Source of the DNA: an uncultured Dorea sp.
Lineage (GTDB): Bacteria > Bacillota > Clostridia > Lachnospirales > Lachnospiraceae
DNA: 64,000 nt
Assembly: GCA_900550865.1 (NCBI GenBank)
Contig: URTM01000007.1
Span: 1-64,000 of the forward strand
Direction of reading: 5' to 3'
Shown piece after piece: positions 44,745 through 54,507 of the stretch. The notes under the pieces are model-generated. The model did no database searches, was not told the DNA's origin, and saw nothing but the letters and a program-made list of their open reading frames with translations. Made by a program: the position numbers and the translations under genes. Each line of letters opens with the position of its first letter. Position 1 is the first letter of the stretch.

Positions 44745-45317
44745 TTATTCCTTGAAGATAAATACCGGCATCGGCGGACAGTTCTTCCGGTTATAGTATT
44801 CATTGACGATCACGGTATACTCTTTTCCCGGAAGTGCTTTCACATATTCCAGGATTTTCTCTTTCTCTTCAAACCCGGTATCTCCGCCGCTGTAAATGCA
44901 CAGGCTCATCATACCACCGTGTTTCAATATGCCAAGGCCTTTTCCGATTGCCTCAATACTGGTCCTGTATGTGGTTGCAAGATTATGATCGCCTCCCGGA
45001 AGATATCCGAAATTAAAGCAGATCACATCTGTACTCTCTTCCATTGCATACCGGTCCATATGCTCATGCCCGTCCAGGATCAGTTCCGCCTGCTGCTCTT
45101 TTCCGTGTATCCTTAGTAATTCTCGCGTCGCATCCAGTGCTTCCTGTTGAATATCAAATGCAAGTACCTTTCCATTTTCTCCGGCAAGCTCACACAGGAA
45201 CAAGGTATCATTCCCCTTTCCCATGGTCGCATCAATATAACATCCGCCCGCTTCTGCCTGTGAACGGATGATCTCGTGACACCAGTATGTGATCTGTGAC
45301 TGTTTCATTCTTCCCAT
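44745..45317 (-). CDS. mnmM: tRNA nm5s2U methyltransferase, MnmM (YtqB family)
   Basis: A 190-residue class I SAM methyltransferase: SAM motif CYIDATMGKGNDTLFL, the acidic tip LAFDIQQEALDATREL, and the family segment DVICFNFGYLPGGDHNLATTYRTSIEAI. The YtqB family was identified as MnmM, which methylates nm5s2U34 in tRNA of Gram-positive bacteria that lack MnmC. It lies 37 bases after polC. Confidence 0.82.
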   Translation of the reverse strand: MGRMKQSQITYWCHEIIRSQAEAGGCYIDATMGKGNDTLFLCELAGENGKVLAFDIQQEALDATRELLRIHGKEQQAELILDGHEHMDRYAMEESTDVICFNFGYLPGGDHNLATTYRTSIEAIGKGLGILKHGGMMSLCIYSGGDTGFEEKEKILEYVKALPGKEYTVIVNEYYNRKNCPPMPVFIFKE

Positions 45318-45354
45318 CTGTTATCTTTCTCCTGCTTTTTTGCTATCTAGCACT

Positions 45355-48300
45355 CTAAAAATCAAACAATGACAGCTGGTTCGATGCCGGAAGATCTGCA
45401 AGGATCCCAAGCTCTACCATCGTGTCAATAACGGTCTTACTTGCTTTTGTTCTCTGTCTGAAGTCATCCAGTGACAGATAAGTTCCGTCTTTAGATGCTT
45501 CTGCAACTGCCTCGGCAGCTTTTTCTCCCATACCGTCGATACTCGAAAGTGGCGGCATCAGCTTGCCGTTTACGATCAGGAACTTTGTCGCCTGTGCTTT
45601 GTAGATATCAAGCGGCTCAAATTCGAATCCTCTTGCATACATCTCCTGCACAATCTTCATATCCTTCATCGTATCCTGTTCTTTTTTACTGAGTGTCGCA
45701 GAACGGCGGTTGTAATCATCAATATAGTACTGAAGCTTTTCCTTCCCCTGGCACATGATCTCGTAAGAAAATGCATCTGCACGGATTCCAAAATACGCCC
45801 CATAATATGCCAGTGGATAATTGATCTTACAGTATGCGATACGGTATGCCATCATAACGTATGCTGCCGCATGCGCTTTCGGGAACATGTATTTGATCTG
45901 TTCACAGGACCAAACATACCAGTCGGGTACATTGTGTTCTGCCATGTCTTTTTTGAACTCCGGCCATTCCTTACATTTTCCTTTGGCAACCGTTCCCTTA
46001 CGGACACGCTCCATAATGGTAAAGGATTCCTCACTGTCCATTCCCTTGTTGATCAGATACGTCATGATATCATCTCGGGTACAGATTGCAGTAGAAATCG
46101 TTGCCTTACCGCTCCGGATCAGTTCCTGGGCATTATTCAGCCATACGTCTGTTCCATGTGACAGCCCGGAGATACGGATCAGATCCGAGATTGTATTCGG
46201 CTTCGTATCCACGACCATCTGGATAACAAAGTCTGTTCCGAATTCCGGGATTCCCAGACATCCGACCGGACATCCGCCGATATCATCTGGTTTGATCCCA
46301 AGTGCCGATGTATCATGGAATAGCGAAATCACCCCCTGATCATCCAACGGAATCTTGGTTGCATCAAAACGATTATCCGTCTCATTGTATTCATTGTCCA
46401 TCGCCGGAGAGCTGATGTATTCCTCCAGCGTCTTGATCATGGTCGGATCATCATGTCCGAGAATATCAAGCTTTAACAGGTTGTGATCGATCGAATGGTA
46501 ATCGAAATGTGTGGTGACGATATCGGTCGTCATGTCATTCGCCGGATGCTGTACCGGTGTAAAGGAGTTGATTTCTTCTCCCAGCGGAAGTACGATAATT
46601 CCTCCAGGATGCTGTCCGGTGCTCCGCCGGATTCCCGTACATCCCTGTACGATACGGTCGATCTCACATTTCCTCTTGCCCTGTCCGTGTTCTTCATAAT
46701 AATTCTTGACATAACCGAATGCCGTCTTATCCGCCAGTGTACCAACCGTTCCGGCTCGGAAAGTCTGTCCCGCACCGAAGATGACTTCTGTATATTTATG
46801 CGCATTACTCTGATAATCTCCCGAGAAGTTCAGGTCGATATCCGGCTCTTTGTTTCCTTTAAATCCAAGGAAAGTCTCGAACGGGATGTCGAAGCCGTCT
46901 TTTGTAAGCTTCTCTCCACACACCGGACAGGTCCGGTCCGGCATATCCCATCCGCAGCCTCCGGCAAACTTCCTGACTTCTTCCGAATCAAAGTCGCTGT
47001 AGTGACATTTTTTACAATAATAATGAGGACTTAACGGGTTAACCTCTGTAATCCCGGCCATGGTCGCTACAAAGGAAGACCCTACGGAGCCACGGGATCC
47101 TACCAGATATCCGTCCTCCACCGACTTCCACACCAGTTTCTGTGCAATGATATACATAACGGCAAATCCGTTGGATATAATAGAATTTAGTTCTCGTTCC
47201 AGACGCTCGGTAACGATCTCCGGAAGATCCTCCCCGTACATCGAATGCGCCTTGTTATAACAGATGTCACGCAGCATCTTGTCCGAATCCGGGATGACCG
47301 GCGGACACTTGTCCGGACGCACCGGTGTGATCTTTTCCACCATTCCGGCAATCTTCACCGGATTCTCGATGACAATCTCTCTTGCCTTCGCGGAACCCAG
47401 GTATTCGAATTCCTCCAACATCTCATCCGTCGTCCTAAGATACAGTGGCGGCTGACTGTCCGCATCACCGAATCCCTTTCCTGCCATGATAATCCTTCTG
47501 TATACCTCATCCTCCGGATTCATGAAATGCACGTCACAGGTTCCGACAACCGGCTTATTGAACCGTTCGCCAAGTGCCACGATTCTCCGGTTGATCTCTT
47601 TTAATTCTTCCTCGTTCTGTACCTTCGTGATCTTCGGGCTTTCGATCATGAACTGGTTGTTGCCAAGCGGCTGGATCTCCAGATAATCATAGAAGTTTAC
47701 GATCTTTGCGATCCGTTCTTCTGATTTTTCATTCAAGATTGCCTGATAAAGTTCTCCCGCCTCACAGGCGCTTCCCACCAGAAGTCCTTCTCTGTATTTT
47801 GACAATTCACTCTTTGGAATTCTTGGTCTTCTTGCATAGTATTTCAGATGGGACATCGAGATCAGGGTATACAGATTCACACGTCCCACTTCATTCAATG
47901 CCAGAATGATCACATGGTATGACGGAAGTTTCCGGACAGCGTCTGCATTGTTCTCGCCAAACTGGTTCAGCTTCGCCAGATCATAGATTCCTCTGTCCTT
48001 TAACATTTCCACAAATTTTACAAAGATTTCAGCCGTTGCCCCGGCGTCATCGACCGCCCGGTGGTGGTTTTCCAGCGAAATATGCAGTGCATTTGCCACC
48101 ACATTCAGCTTATACTTTGACAACGTCGGCAGAAGGATACGCGCCATCGACACCGTATCCACCGATGTGAAATCCGGCTGGATATCCTGATATCTGCAGT
48201 TCTGTTCAATAAAACTTACATCAAAAGAGGCATTGTGTGCGACCAGTGCCGCATCTCCTATGAACTCCAGAAATTGCGGAAGAACCGTCTTAATATCCGG

Positions 48301-49887
48301 TGCCCCCATAACCATCTGGTCGGTAATGCTGGTAAGCTGTGTGATCTGGAACGGGATCGGCACTTTCGGATTGACAAATGTACTGAACTTGTCCGTGATC
48401 TCGCCATGTTCTACCTTCACTGCACCGATCTCGATGATCTTATCCTTGATCGGGCTGAACCCGGTTGTCTCCAGGTCGAAGACTACATACGTATCATCCA
48501 GCGACTGTCCTTTTTCATTTACCGCTACATCGGTCAGGTCATCTACCAGATATCCTTCCACACCATAGATAACCTTGAACGGATCGTCCTTGTCCAGCGT
48601 CTCAATATAATGATTGGCATCCGTGAATGCCTGAACCACACCATGATCCGTGACCGCCATCGCCGGATGTCCCCAGTCATGCGCCTGCTTTAGAAGTGTC
48701 GTGACGTCTGTTACTGCATCCATATCGCTCATCTTGGTATGGCAGTGGAGTTCCACTCGTTTCTCCGGTGCAGTATCTACTCTCGACTCTGTAAAGTCAC
48801 TGATCTTCTTGATTCCGACTACCGACTGGATATTCAGTTCCGAATCAAAACGGTCCACCGTTGTCACACCTTTTAACTTCAGGAATGCACCGTTCTTGAT
48901 ATCTCCCAGAATATCCGCAAGCTGGTCGTTTCGCACGAACATTTTCACCATGATCGAATCGGTAAAGTCTGTAACTGCGAACATGATGATCGTCTTCTCA
49001 TTACGGATCTCTCTGGTCTCCATGCTGATGACTTTACCACGGATCGTGATCTCACCCATCTCGCCTAACACATTCTGCAGTTCGATCGTCTCATCGTCAA
49101 AGTCACGTCCGTAGATCAGGTTCGGATCATCCGTCGCCTTACGTACAAACGAATAGCTGCCTTTTCCAAATGATTTGCCCTTGAAGCCTCCGGAACTCTT
49201 GCCGCTGCTTTTATTGCCGCTTTCTCCACCGGAAGTGCTTTTTGCTGCACTTTTTTCCTCTTTTTTCTCTTCTTTCTGTTCCTGCGCCTGTGCTTTCTTT
49301 GCCCTGACTGCCTCAGACTGTTCGCGGATTGCCTCTACTTCCTGCTCTAATTTGGCTTCGTTATATTTTAACTTACTGTCTTTTGCCTTTTCATAAAGGA
49401 CACGGATCTCCACCGGTCGTTGGAAACGCTCCGCAAATACACCTGTCAGATACTCCGACAGGGAATCTTTCTTTCCCTGTGCAACAATTGTATCGGTAAG
49501 TGTCAGACAGAGGATATTCCCATTTTCAAATTCATAGCTGGCATTCTGCAGCATGTTCCGCTCTACAACGCTCTTCTGATCCAGCTCCATCAGAAAGCTG
49601 TCGTAGTATTCATTCATCAGATTCTCCGGTGTATACTGCTCTGACAGATCATACTGTTCCTGCACCGTCACCTGAATATGGCTTCTGGCAAATAACTGCT
49701 GCTTCAGCATACGTTCTACTTCGTATATATCCTTTTTCTGGATCAGATGTCTGCTGTAAATGCTGACACGGATGAAATCTCTCGTAGAATTCGTGGAAAC
49801 CTTCGTCACTTCTACGCCCTGAAACATCATCTGAATATCATCTTTTACTTTTAATGTCGGAAATACCTCAAAAAACGGCTTACTCAT
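45355..49887 (-). CDS. polC: DNA polymerase III, PolC type
   Basis: The replicative polymerase of low-GC Gram-positives, 1510 residues. Order: N-terminal domain (1-190), a Lys/Ser/Gly-rich linker (196-245), OB domain (about 270-355), PHP domain (ELHCHTKMSD, 379-388), a DnaQ-like 3'-5' exonuclease inserted in PHP (DTYVVFDLETTGF, D471 and E473), the palm with PDIDLNFSGDYQ, and the fingers and helix-hairpin-helix end (IDGMGEKAAEAVAEA). The 3' end of ispG overlaps its start by 8 bases. The linker (EEKSAAKSTSGGESGNKSSG) is unusually long and low-complexity. Confidence 0.97.
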   Translation of the reverse strand: MSKPFFEVFPTLKVKDDIQMMFQGVEVTKVSTNSTRDFIRVSIYSRHLIQKKDIYEVERMLKQQLFARSHIQVTVQEQYDLSEQYTPENLMNEYYDSFLMELDQKSVVERNMLQNASYEFENGNILCLTLTDTIVAQGKKDSLSEYLTGVFAERFQRPVEIRVLYEKAKDSKLKYNEAKLEQEVEAIREQSEAVRAKKAQAQEQKEEKKEEKSAAKSTSGGESGNKSSGKSSGGFKGKSFGKGSYSFVRKATDDPNLIYGRDFDDETIELQNVLGEMGEITIRGKVISMETREIRNEKTIIMFAVTDFTDSIMVKMFVRNDQLADILGDIKNGAFLKLKGVTTVDRFDSELNIQSVVGIKKISDFTESRVDTAPEKRVELHCHTKMSDMDAVTDVTTLLKQAHDWGHPAMAVTDHGVVQAFTDANHYIETLDKDDPFKVIYGVEGYLVDDLTDVAVNEKGQSLDDTYVVFDLETTGFSPIKDKIIEIGAVKVEHGEITDKFSTFVNPKVPIPFQITQLTSITDQMVMGAPDIKTVLPQFLEFIGDAALVAHNASFDVSFIEQNCRYQDIQPDFTSVDTVSMARILLPTLSKYKLNVVANALHISLENHHRAVDDAGATAEIFVKFVEMLKDRGIYDLAKLNQFGENNADAVRKLPSYHVIILALNEVGRVNLYTLISMSHLKYYARRPRIPKSELSKYREGLLVGSACEAGELYQAILNEKSEERIAKIVNFYDYLEIQPLGNNQFMIESPKITKVQNEEELKEINRRIVALGERFNKPVVGTCDVHFMNPEDEVYRRIIMAGKGFGDADSQPPLYLRTTDEMLEEFEYLGSAKAREIVIENPVKIAGMVEKITPVRPDKCPPVIPDSDKMLRDICYNKAHSMYGEDLPEIVTERLERELNSIISNGFAVMYIIAQKLVWKSVEDGYLVGSRGSVGSSFVATMAGITEVNPLSPHYYCKKCHYSDFDSEEVRKFAGGCGWDMPDRTCPVCGEKLTKDGFDIPFETFLGFKGNKEPDIDLNFSGDYQSNAHKYTEVIFGAGQTFRAGTVGTLADKTAFGYVKNYYEEHGQGKRKCEIDRIVQGCTGIRRSTGQHPGGIIVLPLGEEINSFTPVQHPANDMTTDIVTTHFDYHSIDHNLLKLDILGHDDPTMIKTLEEYISSPAMDNEYNETDNRFDATKIPLDDQGVISLFHDTSALGIKPDDIGGCPVGCLGIPEFGTDFVIQMVVDTKPNTISDLIRISGLSHGTDVWLNNAQELIRSGKATISTAICTRDDIMTYLINKGMDSEESFTIMERVRKGTVAKGKCKEWPEFKKDMAEHNVPDWYVWSCEQIKYMFPKAHAAAYVMMAYRIAYCKINYPLAYYGAYFGIRADAFSYEIMCQGKEKLQYYIDDYNRRSATLSKKEQDTMKDMKIVQEMYARGFEFEPLDIYKAQATKFLIVNGKLMPPLSSIDGMGEKAAEAVAEASKDGTYLSLDDFRQRTKASKTVIDTMVELGILADLPASNQLSLFDF

Positions 49888-50941
49888 TCCAGTGTAACAA
49901 CTCCTGTCTCAATGTCTCCAATAATTCGTCTTCTTTTACTTTCTTTACGACCTCGCCCTTTTTGATCAGAAGTCCTTCTCCGATCCCGCCAGCGATTCCG
50001 ATATCTGCTTCCTTTGCTTCTCCCGGTCCGTTGACCACGCAGCCCATAACGGCAACCTTGATATCCAGCGGGATATCAGCCACCATCTCTTCTACTTTAT
50101 TTGCAAGTCCGATCAGATCAATCTTGGTCCTTCCACAGGTCGGGCAGGATACTACTTCGATTCCACCTTTCCGAAGTCCCAGCGTCTTTAAGATCAGCTT
50201 TGCGGATTTGATCTCTTCTACCGGGTCTCCGGTCAGCGATACACGGATCGTATCACCGATTCCCTGGCTTAAGATCAGTCCCAGTCCGATGGAAGATTTG
50301 ATATTACCGGCAAGCAGCGTTCCGGATTCTGTAATTCCGACATGTAACGGATACGGACATACCGGTGCCAGAAGTTCATGTGCTTTTACACACATCATAA
50401 CGTCCGATGATTTGATACTCACTACCAGATTGTCATATTCCATCTCTTCGATCATGTGTACTTTATCCAGTGCGCTTTCTACCAGACCTTCTGCCGTTAC
50501 GCCGTGGTATTTTTCTACCAGATGTTTCTCCAGCGAACCGCTGTTAACTCCGACACGGATCGGTATATTATATTCTTTTGCCTTTTCTACCACTGCACGG
50601 ACTCTTTTTTCATCCCCGATATTGCCCGGATTGATACGGATCTTATCTGCCCCGTTCTCAATTGCTGCAATCGCAAGGCGGTAGTCAAAATGAATATCTG
50701 CTACCAGCGGAATATGTATCTGCTCTTTGATCTTACGGATACTCTCCGCTGCTTCCATCGTCGGAACCGCCACTCGGATAATATCGCATCCTGCTTTTTC
50801 AAGCTTTAAGATCTGTGCCACACAGGCTTCCACGTCTTCCGTCTTCGTGTTCGTCATAGACTGGATTGCGATCTTCTCCCCGCCGCCGATGCATACATTA
50901 CCGATCTGTACTTTTTTCGTTTTATTTCTGTAGTTTCCCAT
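49880..50941 (-). CDS. ispG: 4-hydroxy-3-methylbut-2-enyl diphosphate synthase
   Basis: The sixth step of the MEP isoprenoid pathway: conversion of MEcPP to HMBPP using a [4Fe-4S] cluster. The 353-residue enzyme has the N-terminal barrel (IQSMTNTKTEDVEACVAQILKLEKAGCDIIRVAVPT, GIGDTIRVSLTGDPVEEI) and the cluster domain (SCPTCGRTKIDL, MGCVVNGPGEAKEADIGIAGG). The start at 50941 has GGAGG 7 bases upstream; the frame runs 66 bases further without a site. The gene overlaps polC by 8 bases. Confidence 0.96.
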   Translation of the reverse strand: MGNYRNKTKKVQIGNVCIGGGEKIAIQSMTNTKTEDVEACVAQILKLEKAGCDIIRVAVPTMEAAESIRKIKEQIHIPLVADIHFDYRLAIAAIENGADKIRINPGNIGDEKRVRAVVEKAKEYNIPIRVGVNSGSLEKHLVEKYHGVTAEGLVESALDKVHMIEEMEYDNLVVSIKSSDVMMCVKAHELLAPVCPYPLHVGITESGTLLAGNIKSSIGLGLILSQGIGDTIRVSLTGDPVEEIKSAKLILKTLGLRKGGIEVVSCPTCGRTKIDLIGLANKVEEMVADIPLDIKVAVMGCVVNGPGEAKEADIGIAGGIGEGLLIKKGEVVKKVKEDELLETLRQELLHWNE

Positions 50942-51028
50942 CTGTTTTCCTCCGTTTTTATGATATATAAACCTCTTTTTTCTGTCTTTCGTCTTCCACA
51001 TCTGCATTTGTCTCTATAGCAACAAATG

Positions 51029-51055
51029 CCCCTCTATACCATACATATAGAGGGG
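51029..51055 (-). terminator. Hairpin between small membrane protein and ispG
   Basis: CCCCTCTATA (51029-51038) pairs with TATAGAGGGG (51046-51055), a 10-bp stem. The tail after it (CATTTG on the minus strand) is only weakly U-rich. Confidence 0.6.
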
Positions 51056-51064
51056 CTGTCATTT

Positions 51065-51523
51065 TTAATTCTTATTGAACATCATCTGTTCTCCATATTC
51101 ACGCTCTGTCAATGTCAGCGTTCCGTCATCAATACTATATTCAAATGTCGTTCCTATGGATTGTACTGCATTTTTCAACGTCTCCGTTGTATACTGGCCA
51201 TCCGACTGTTCTGCGATCTCCTGAATCTTCGTATCATCCTGTTGTATGGAGATTGTCTTCGATTCCTTATTCAGTGTGTACGTCATTGGAACTTCCGTAT
51301 CTTTTCCTTCTCCCGAAGCCGGAATTATTACCGTCATCTGTCCGTCACGGCCAATCTTCAGACTCATATTACCATCCTCATCCGCCCAGGATCCTTCTAA
51401 CGGATTCCCCGTAAACATCTTCATCAGAAGAAATATTGCTACGATTACGATCAGGACAGATGTAACAGCCGTAACGACTGTCCATATCTTACTTCTTTTT
51501 GCCTCATCATTGTTTGCTATCAT
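51065..51523 (-). CDS. Single-pass membrane protein with lipocalin-like outer domain
   Basis: A 152-residue protein with an N-terminal span (about 15-36, VVTAVTSVLIVIVAIFLLMKMF) followed by a beta-rich outside domain: NPLEGSWADEDGNMSLKIG, then SIQQDDTKIQ and FEYSIDDGTLTLTERE. The L-G-x-W plus strand-turn pattern is like DUF5640/lipocalin-like domains of Clostridia lipoproteins. No function is known. A hairpin follows the stop. Confidence 0.65.
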   Translation of the reverse strand: MIANNDEAKRSKIWTVVTAVTSVLIVIVAIFLLMKMFTGNPLEGSWADEDGNMSLKIGRDGQMTVIIPASGEGKDTEVPMTYTLNKESKTISIQQDDTKIQEIAEQSDGQYTTETLKNAVQSIGTTFEYSIDDGTLTLTEREYGEQMMFNKN

Positions 51524-51632
51524 CTATCCATTTCCCTTCTTTTTATTTATGTCTGTTAGCATTCCCTTTACTATAAATTATATGTGCTTTTTCTCCTCGT
51601 GTCAACGACAGGTCTTTTGTTTCTTCTTTCCT

Positions 51633-51866
51633 TTACTCGTCAATCTCTACAAGCAGGTAGAATCCTCTGTCCGTCTGCTCGATCTTCTGGATTCTTCCTT
51701 TTCTTGATTTGATCCGTTGTCTGGTACGGTAGATTCCCGACATTGCGATTGATGGTTCGACCAGATACGTATACTGACCGGTAACGGCACTTCGTTCACT
51801 GATCTCTACTTCCTGTCCTTCTGTTACCAGACCCTCTCTTTCCATTTTAAAACGTTCCACACGCAT
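51633..51866 (-). CDS. Small soluble protein, unknown function
   Basis: About 77 residues from the ATG at 51866, where AAAGGAAG lies 8 bases upstream. The frame is open further to 52031, but that part has no ribosome site and a skewed composition. The sequence (MRVERFKMEREGLVTEGQEVEISERSAVTGQYTYLVEPSIAMSGIYRTRQRIKSRKGRIQKIEQTDRGFYLLVEIDE) is split here only by description: basic in the middle and beta-rich. I do not recognise a family. It is divergent from an XRE regulator, with paired repeats in between. Confidence 0.55.
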   Translation of the reverse strand: MRVERFKMEREGLVTEGQEVEISERSAVTGQYTYLVEPSIAMSGIYRTRQRIKSRKGRIQKIEQTDRGFYLLVEIDE

Positions 51867-51949
51867 CTTAGATACTTCCTTTCCCTTTATGCCGCTATCC
51901 TTCCGGCACATGTGTTCCTTTTTCTTTCCATTCCCCTTATATTTGTTCC

Positions 51950-51992
51950 GTTTCGACACATAACAGACACGTTTTGTTGAGTTTCGACACAT
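51950..51992. promoter_or_regulatory. Two direct GTTTCGACACAT repeats, 31 bp apart
   Basis: Identical 12-mers at 51950-51961 and 51981-51992, between the divergent small gene and the XRE gene. A 31-bp spacing is three helical turns, so two copies face the same side of the DNA. Binding by the XRE protein is inferred. Confidence 0.55.
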
Positions 51993-52052
51993 TTCGTGTT
52001 CCGAACCGCAACACTTGGTAAAATATAGCAATCACTTCTGGAGGTGTCCGCT

Positions 52053-52412
52053 ATGCCATTTGCCGAAAAACTCAAATCTTTACGTGCAGAAAATCATTAT
52101 ACACAAAAATATGTTGCCGAACGTCTGAACGTTTCCCGTTCTACCATTGCCGGTTATGAGACAAAAAACCGTCAGCCTTCTCACGAAAAACTGACGATTC
52201 TTGCAGAGCTTTTTCATGTTTCTGTTGATTATCTGCTGGACGATGATATCAGCGAGATTTCTCTTTCCGATACAATATCCATACAGACAGCCGAACGTTA
52301 TCTGCTCTCACATTTTCATCATTTATCCACACATTCCAAGAAAGAATTTCTGGACTTTCTTCAATATCTGGAACAAAGAGATGAATCTGCGCGCAACAGA
52401 CCCGCCCGCTGA
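52053..52412 (+). CDS. XRE-family transcriptional regulator
   Basis: A 119-residue regulator with an N-terminal Cro/CI-type helix-turn-helix (LKSLRAENHYTQKYVAERLNVSRSTIAGYETKNRQPSHEKLTILAELFHVSVDYLLDD, about 6-63) and a helical C-terminal tail (HFHHLSTHSKKEFLDFLQYLEQRDES). GGAGG lies 8 bases before this ATG. It resembles stand-alone XRE regulators, not phage repressors with a protease domain. It ends 12 bases from the convergent gatD. Confidence 0.88.
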   Translation: MPFAEKLKSLRAENHYTQKYVAERLNVSRSTIAGYETKNRQPSHEKLTILAELFHVSVDYLLDDDISEISLSDTISIQTAERYLLSHFHHLSTHSKKEFLDFLQYLEQRDESARNRPAR

Positions 52413-52423
52413 TCTCTTCTTTT

Positions 52424-53161
52424 TTATTCTTTCACAAAGCGGTGATAAATATAATCATTCGCTTCTTTTTCCTGACTGTCATCCAGCGGGGAAAGGACTA
52501 CTTCCTCTCCATACTTTCTTTCCAGTGCTTTCCTGATCAGATAATCACTGACCTGTGGATTCTTCGGAAGCAGCGGGCCGTGCAGATAAGTACCGATCAC
52601 ATTCTTATATACAACACCTTCGTAACCGCTCTTTCCGTCATTTCCCGCTCCATATAATACCTTCCCGAATGGTTTATTCCCATTCAGATAGGTTCTTCCT
52701 CCGTGATTTTCAAATCCTACCACCGGCATATCTACAAGGTCACTGTCCAGAACGATGTTATCGATCAGACGTCCTTCTTCCTGTTCCGTGTAGATATCAA
52801 CCAGATTCAGACCTTCGATCATACCGGCATCTGTTTTATAATATTTCCCGAGAAGCTGATAGCCGCCGCATACTGCGATGACCACACCGCCGTCTTCTAC
52901 ATAATCTTTGAATTCACTCTGGATTTCCAGAAGACTTTTACATACGATTGCCTGCTCCCTGTCGGAACCGCCTCCTAACAGAACGAGATCCAGTTTTGAG
53001 AAATCGATCTGATCTCCTGTATTGAATTCAATTGTCTCTGCTTCAATCCCGCGCCAGATGCAGCGTTTCATCAGACATGCAATATTTCCTCTGTCTCCGT
53101 ACAGATTCAAAAGATCCGGATACAGATGACCGATTGTAAGCTTCATATCTTTTGTATCCAT
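52424..53161 (-). CDS. gatD: Lipid II isoglutaminyl synthase, glutaminase subunit
   Basis: A 245-residue class I glutamine amidotransferase-like protein. It has LTIGHLYPDLLNLYGDRGNIACL, the catalytic nucleophile in AVCGGYQLLG and the conserved His region GTYLHGPLLPKNP. With MurT it makes ammonia from glutamine and amidates D-Glu of lipid II to isoglutamine, which is needed for efficient cross-linking. The start overlaps the murT stop (TAATG). Confidence 0.93.
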   Translation of the reverse strand: MDTKDMKLTIGHLYPDLLNLYGDRGNIACLMKRCIWRGIEAETIEFNTGDQIDFSKLDLVLLGGGSDREQAIVCKSLLEIQSEFKDYVEDGGVVIAVCGGYQLLGKYYKTDAGMIEGLNLVDIYTEQEEGRLIDNIVLDSDLVDMPVVGFENHGGRTYLNGNKPFGKVLYGAGNDGKSGYEGVVYKNVIGTYLHGPLLPKNPQVSDYLIRKALERKYGEEVVLSPLDDSQEKEANDYIYHRFVKE

Positions 53162-54501
53162 TATCTTTCTCCTTCCATCTTCTTTAATACATTTCTGGTA
53201 CTGAACAGAGCAGTATAGTTCACCAGTACATACAGGTTACCACAGCCATTCTCTACTCTTTCACGGATTGCCTTCTCCACATCTGCTTCCAGCATAGATG
53301 GAATATCTACGTATTTCATACGCAATCTCATATCCTGGCAGCGGATACCGCTTACCGTAATGGAATTGATATTCGCTCCCTTAAATCTGTCAAAATCCAC
53401 ATCCCAGAGCCAGGAGATATCTGTTCCGTCCTGTGCATTGTCATTGATCACGATGATCACATCCTTCATGGAATCATCCTGCATTACTGCAGAAATATTC
53501 TGATTGAATCCCGCCGGATTCTTCGCAAGATTCAGCACGATCTTCGTACCCTTTACGCCAAACTGTTCCATACGGCCATTTTCCGGATTAAAATCTGTAA
53601 GCATGTCCTGGAAATGCTCCAGTCCAAGTCCGCCGGTTCTTCCCGCCGCATATGCTGCAAGAATATTATATACATTATAAAAGCCTTTATAATTTGCCTC
53701 CAGACGTCTGCCATCTACAGTGAATGCCAGATGATCACTGACTGCCACATCCGATGCATCGAATTCAATTGCCGGTCTCTTGAAATCACAGCCTGTACAT
53801 GCATAATCACCAAGCTGGCTGTAATGATAGAAATTATACTTCAAAGGCGCCCCGCATTTTTTGCAGAAGCGTCCTTCTCTGATCTCATGCGAATCCTTAT
53901 CATCCACTACCTTTTCGCTGATACCATAAGTCACATACGGATTGCCGCTTTCCATTGCCAGGTAAGCAGATAATGCATCATCCCCGTTCACGATCACCTT
54001 CATCTTTGGTGCACTCTGCATCACTTCTTTTAAGATATTCATCGTAATGTCGATCTCACCGTAACGATCTAGCTGGTCACGGAACAGATTCGTCAGTACC
54101 ATATAATCCGGCTTAAAGTGTGGAAACACCCTTCTTGTCGATGCTTCATCGATCTCGATACAGGCATAATCCGCATCCAGATTACCGCTTAATCCTGCAC
54201 CTAATACAAATGCTGCCACAACGCCGTTCAGCATATTGGATCCGGTATGATTACAGATTACTTTATAGCCTTCTTTTTCAATTGCGGCACAAAGCATATT
54301 GTTAGTCGTCGTCTTACCATTCGTTCCACATACAATAAAAATGTTTTTTCTGACCTGTCCTGCAAGATCATGCAGGATACTCGGATCAATCTTAAGCGCA
54401 ATCTTTCCCGCCCAGGTCACGCCCTGGCGGTGAAAGATGTGTACACTTGCTTTTTCACTTATCTTTGCTGCCCATACGGCCAGCATTCTGCGTACTCCCA
54501 T
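53161..54501 (-). CDS. murT: Lipid II isoglutaminyl synthase, Mur-ligase subunit
   Basis: A 446-residue Mur-ligase-like protein. The ATP site reads FIVCGTNGKTTTNNMLCAAI; a zinc ribbon unique to MurT lies in the middle (CKKCGAPLKYNFYHYSQLGDYACTGCDF); the C-terminal MurT domain holds the GatD-binding region (VIINDNAQDGTDISWLWDVDFD). It activates the alpha-carboxyl of D-Glu in lipid II for amidation by GatD. It lies 6 bases from the fructokinase gene. Confidence 0.94.
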   Translation of the reverse strand: MGVRRMLAVWAAKISEKASVHIFHRQGVTWAGKIALKIDPSILHDLAGQVRKNIFIVCGTNGKTTTNNMLCAAIEKEGYKVICNHTGSNMLNGVVAAFVLGAGLSGNLDADYACIEIDEASTRRVFPHFKPDYMVLTNLFRDQLDRYGEIDITMNILKEVMQSAPKMKVIVNGDDALSAYLAMESGNPYVTYGISEKVVDDKDSHEIREGRFCKKCGAPLKYNFYHYSQLGDYACTGCDFKRPAIEFDASDVAVSDHLAFTVDGRRLEANYKGFYNVYNILAAYAAGRTGGLGLEHFQDMLTDFNPENGRMEQFGVKGTKIVLNLAKNPAGFNQNISAVMQDDSMKDVIIVINDNAQDGTDISWLWDVDFDRFKGANINSITVSGIRCQDMRLRMKYVDIPSMLEADVEKAIRERVENGCGNLYVLVNYTALFSTRNVLKKMEGER

Positions 54502-54507
54502 AATTAC

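Noticed and set aside
52053..52412. Phage repressor or plasmid regulator
   Set aside because: No integrase, lysis, structural or partition genes are near the XRE gene, and it lacks a protease domain.
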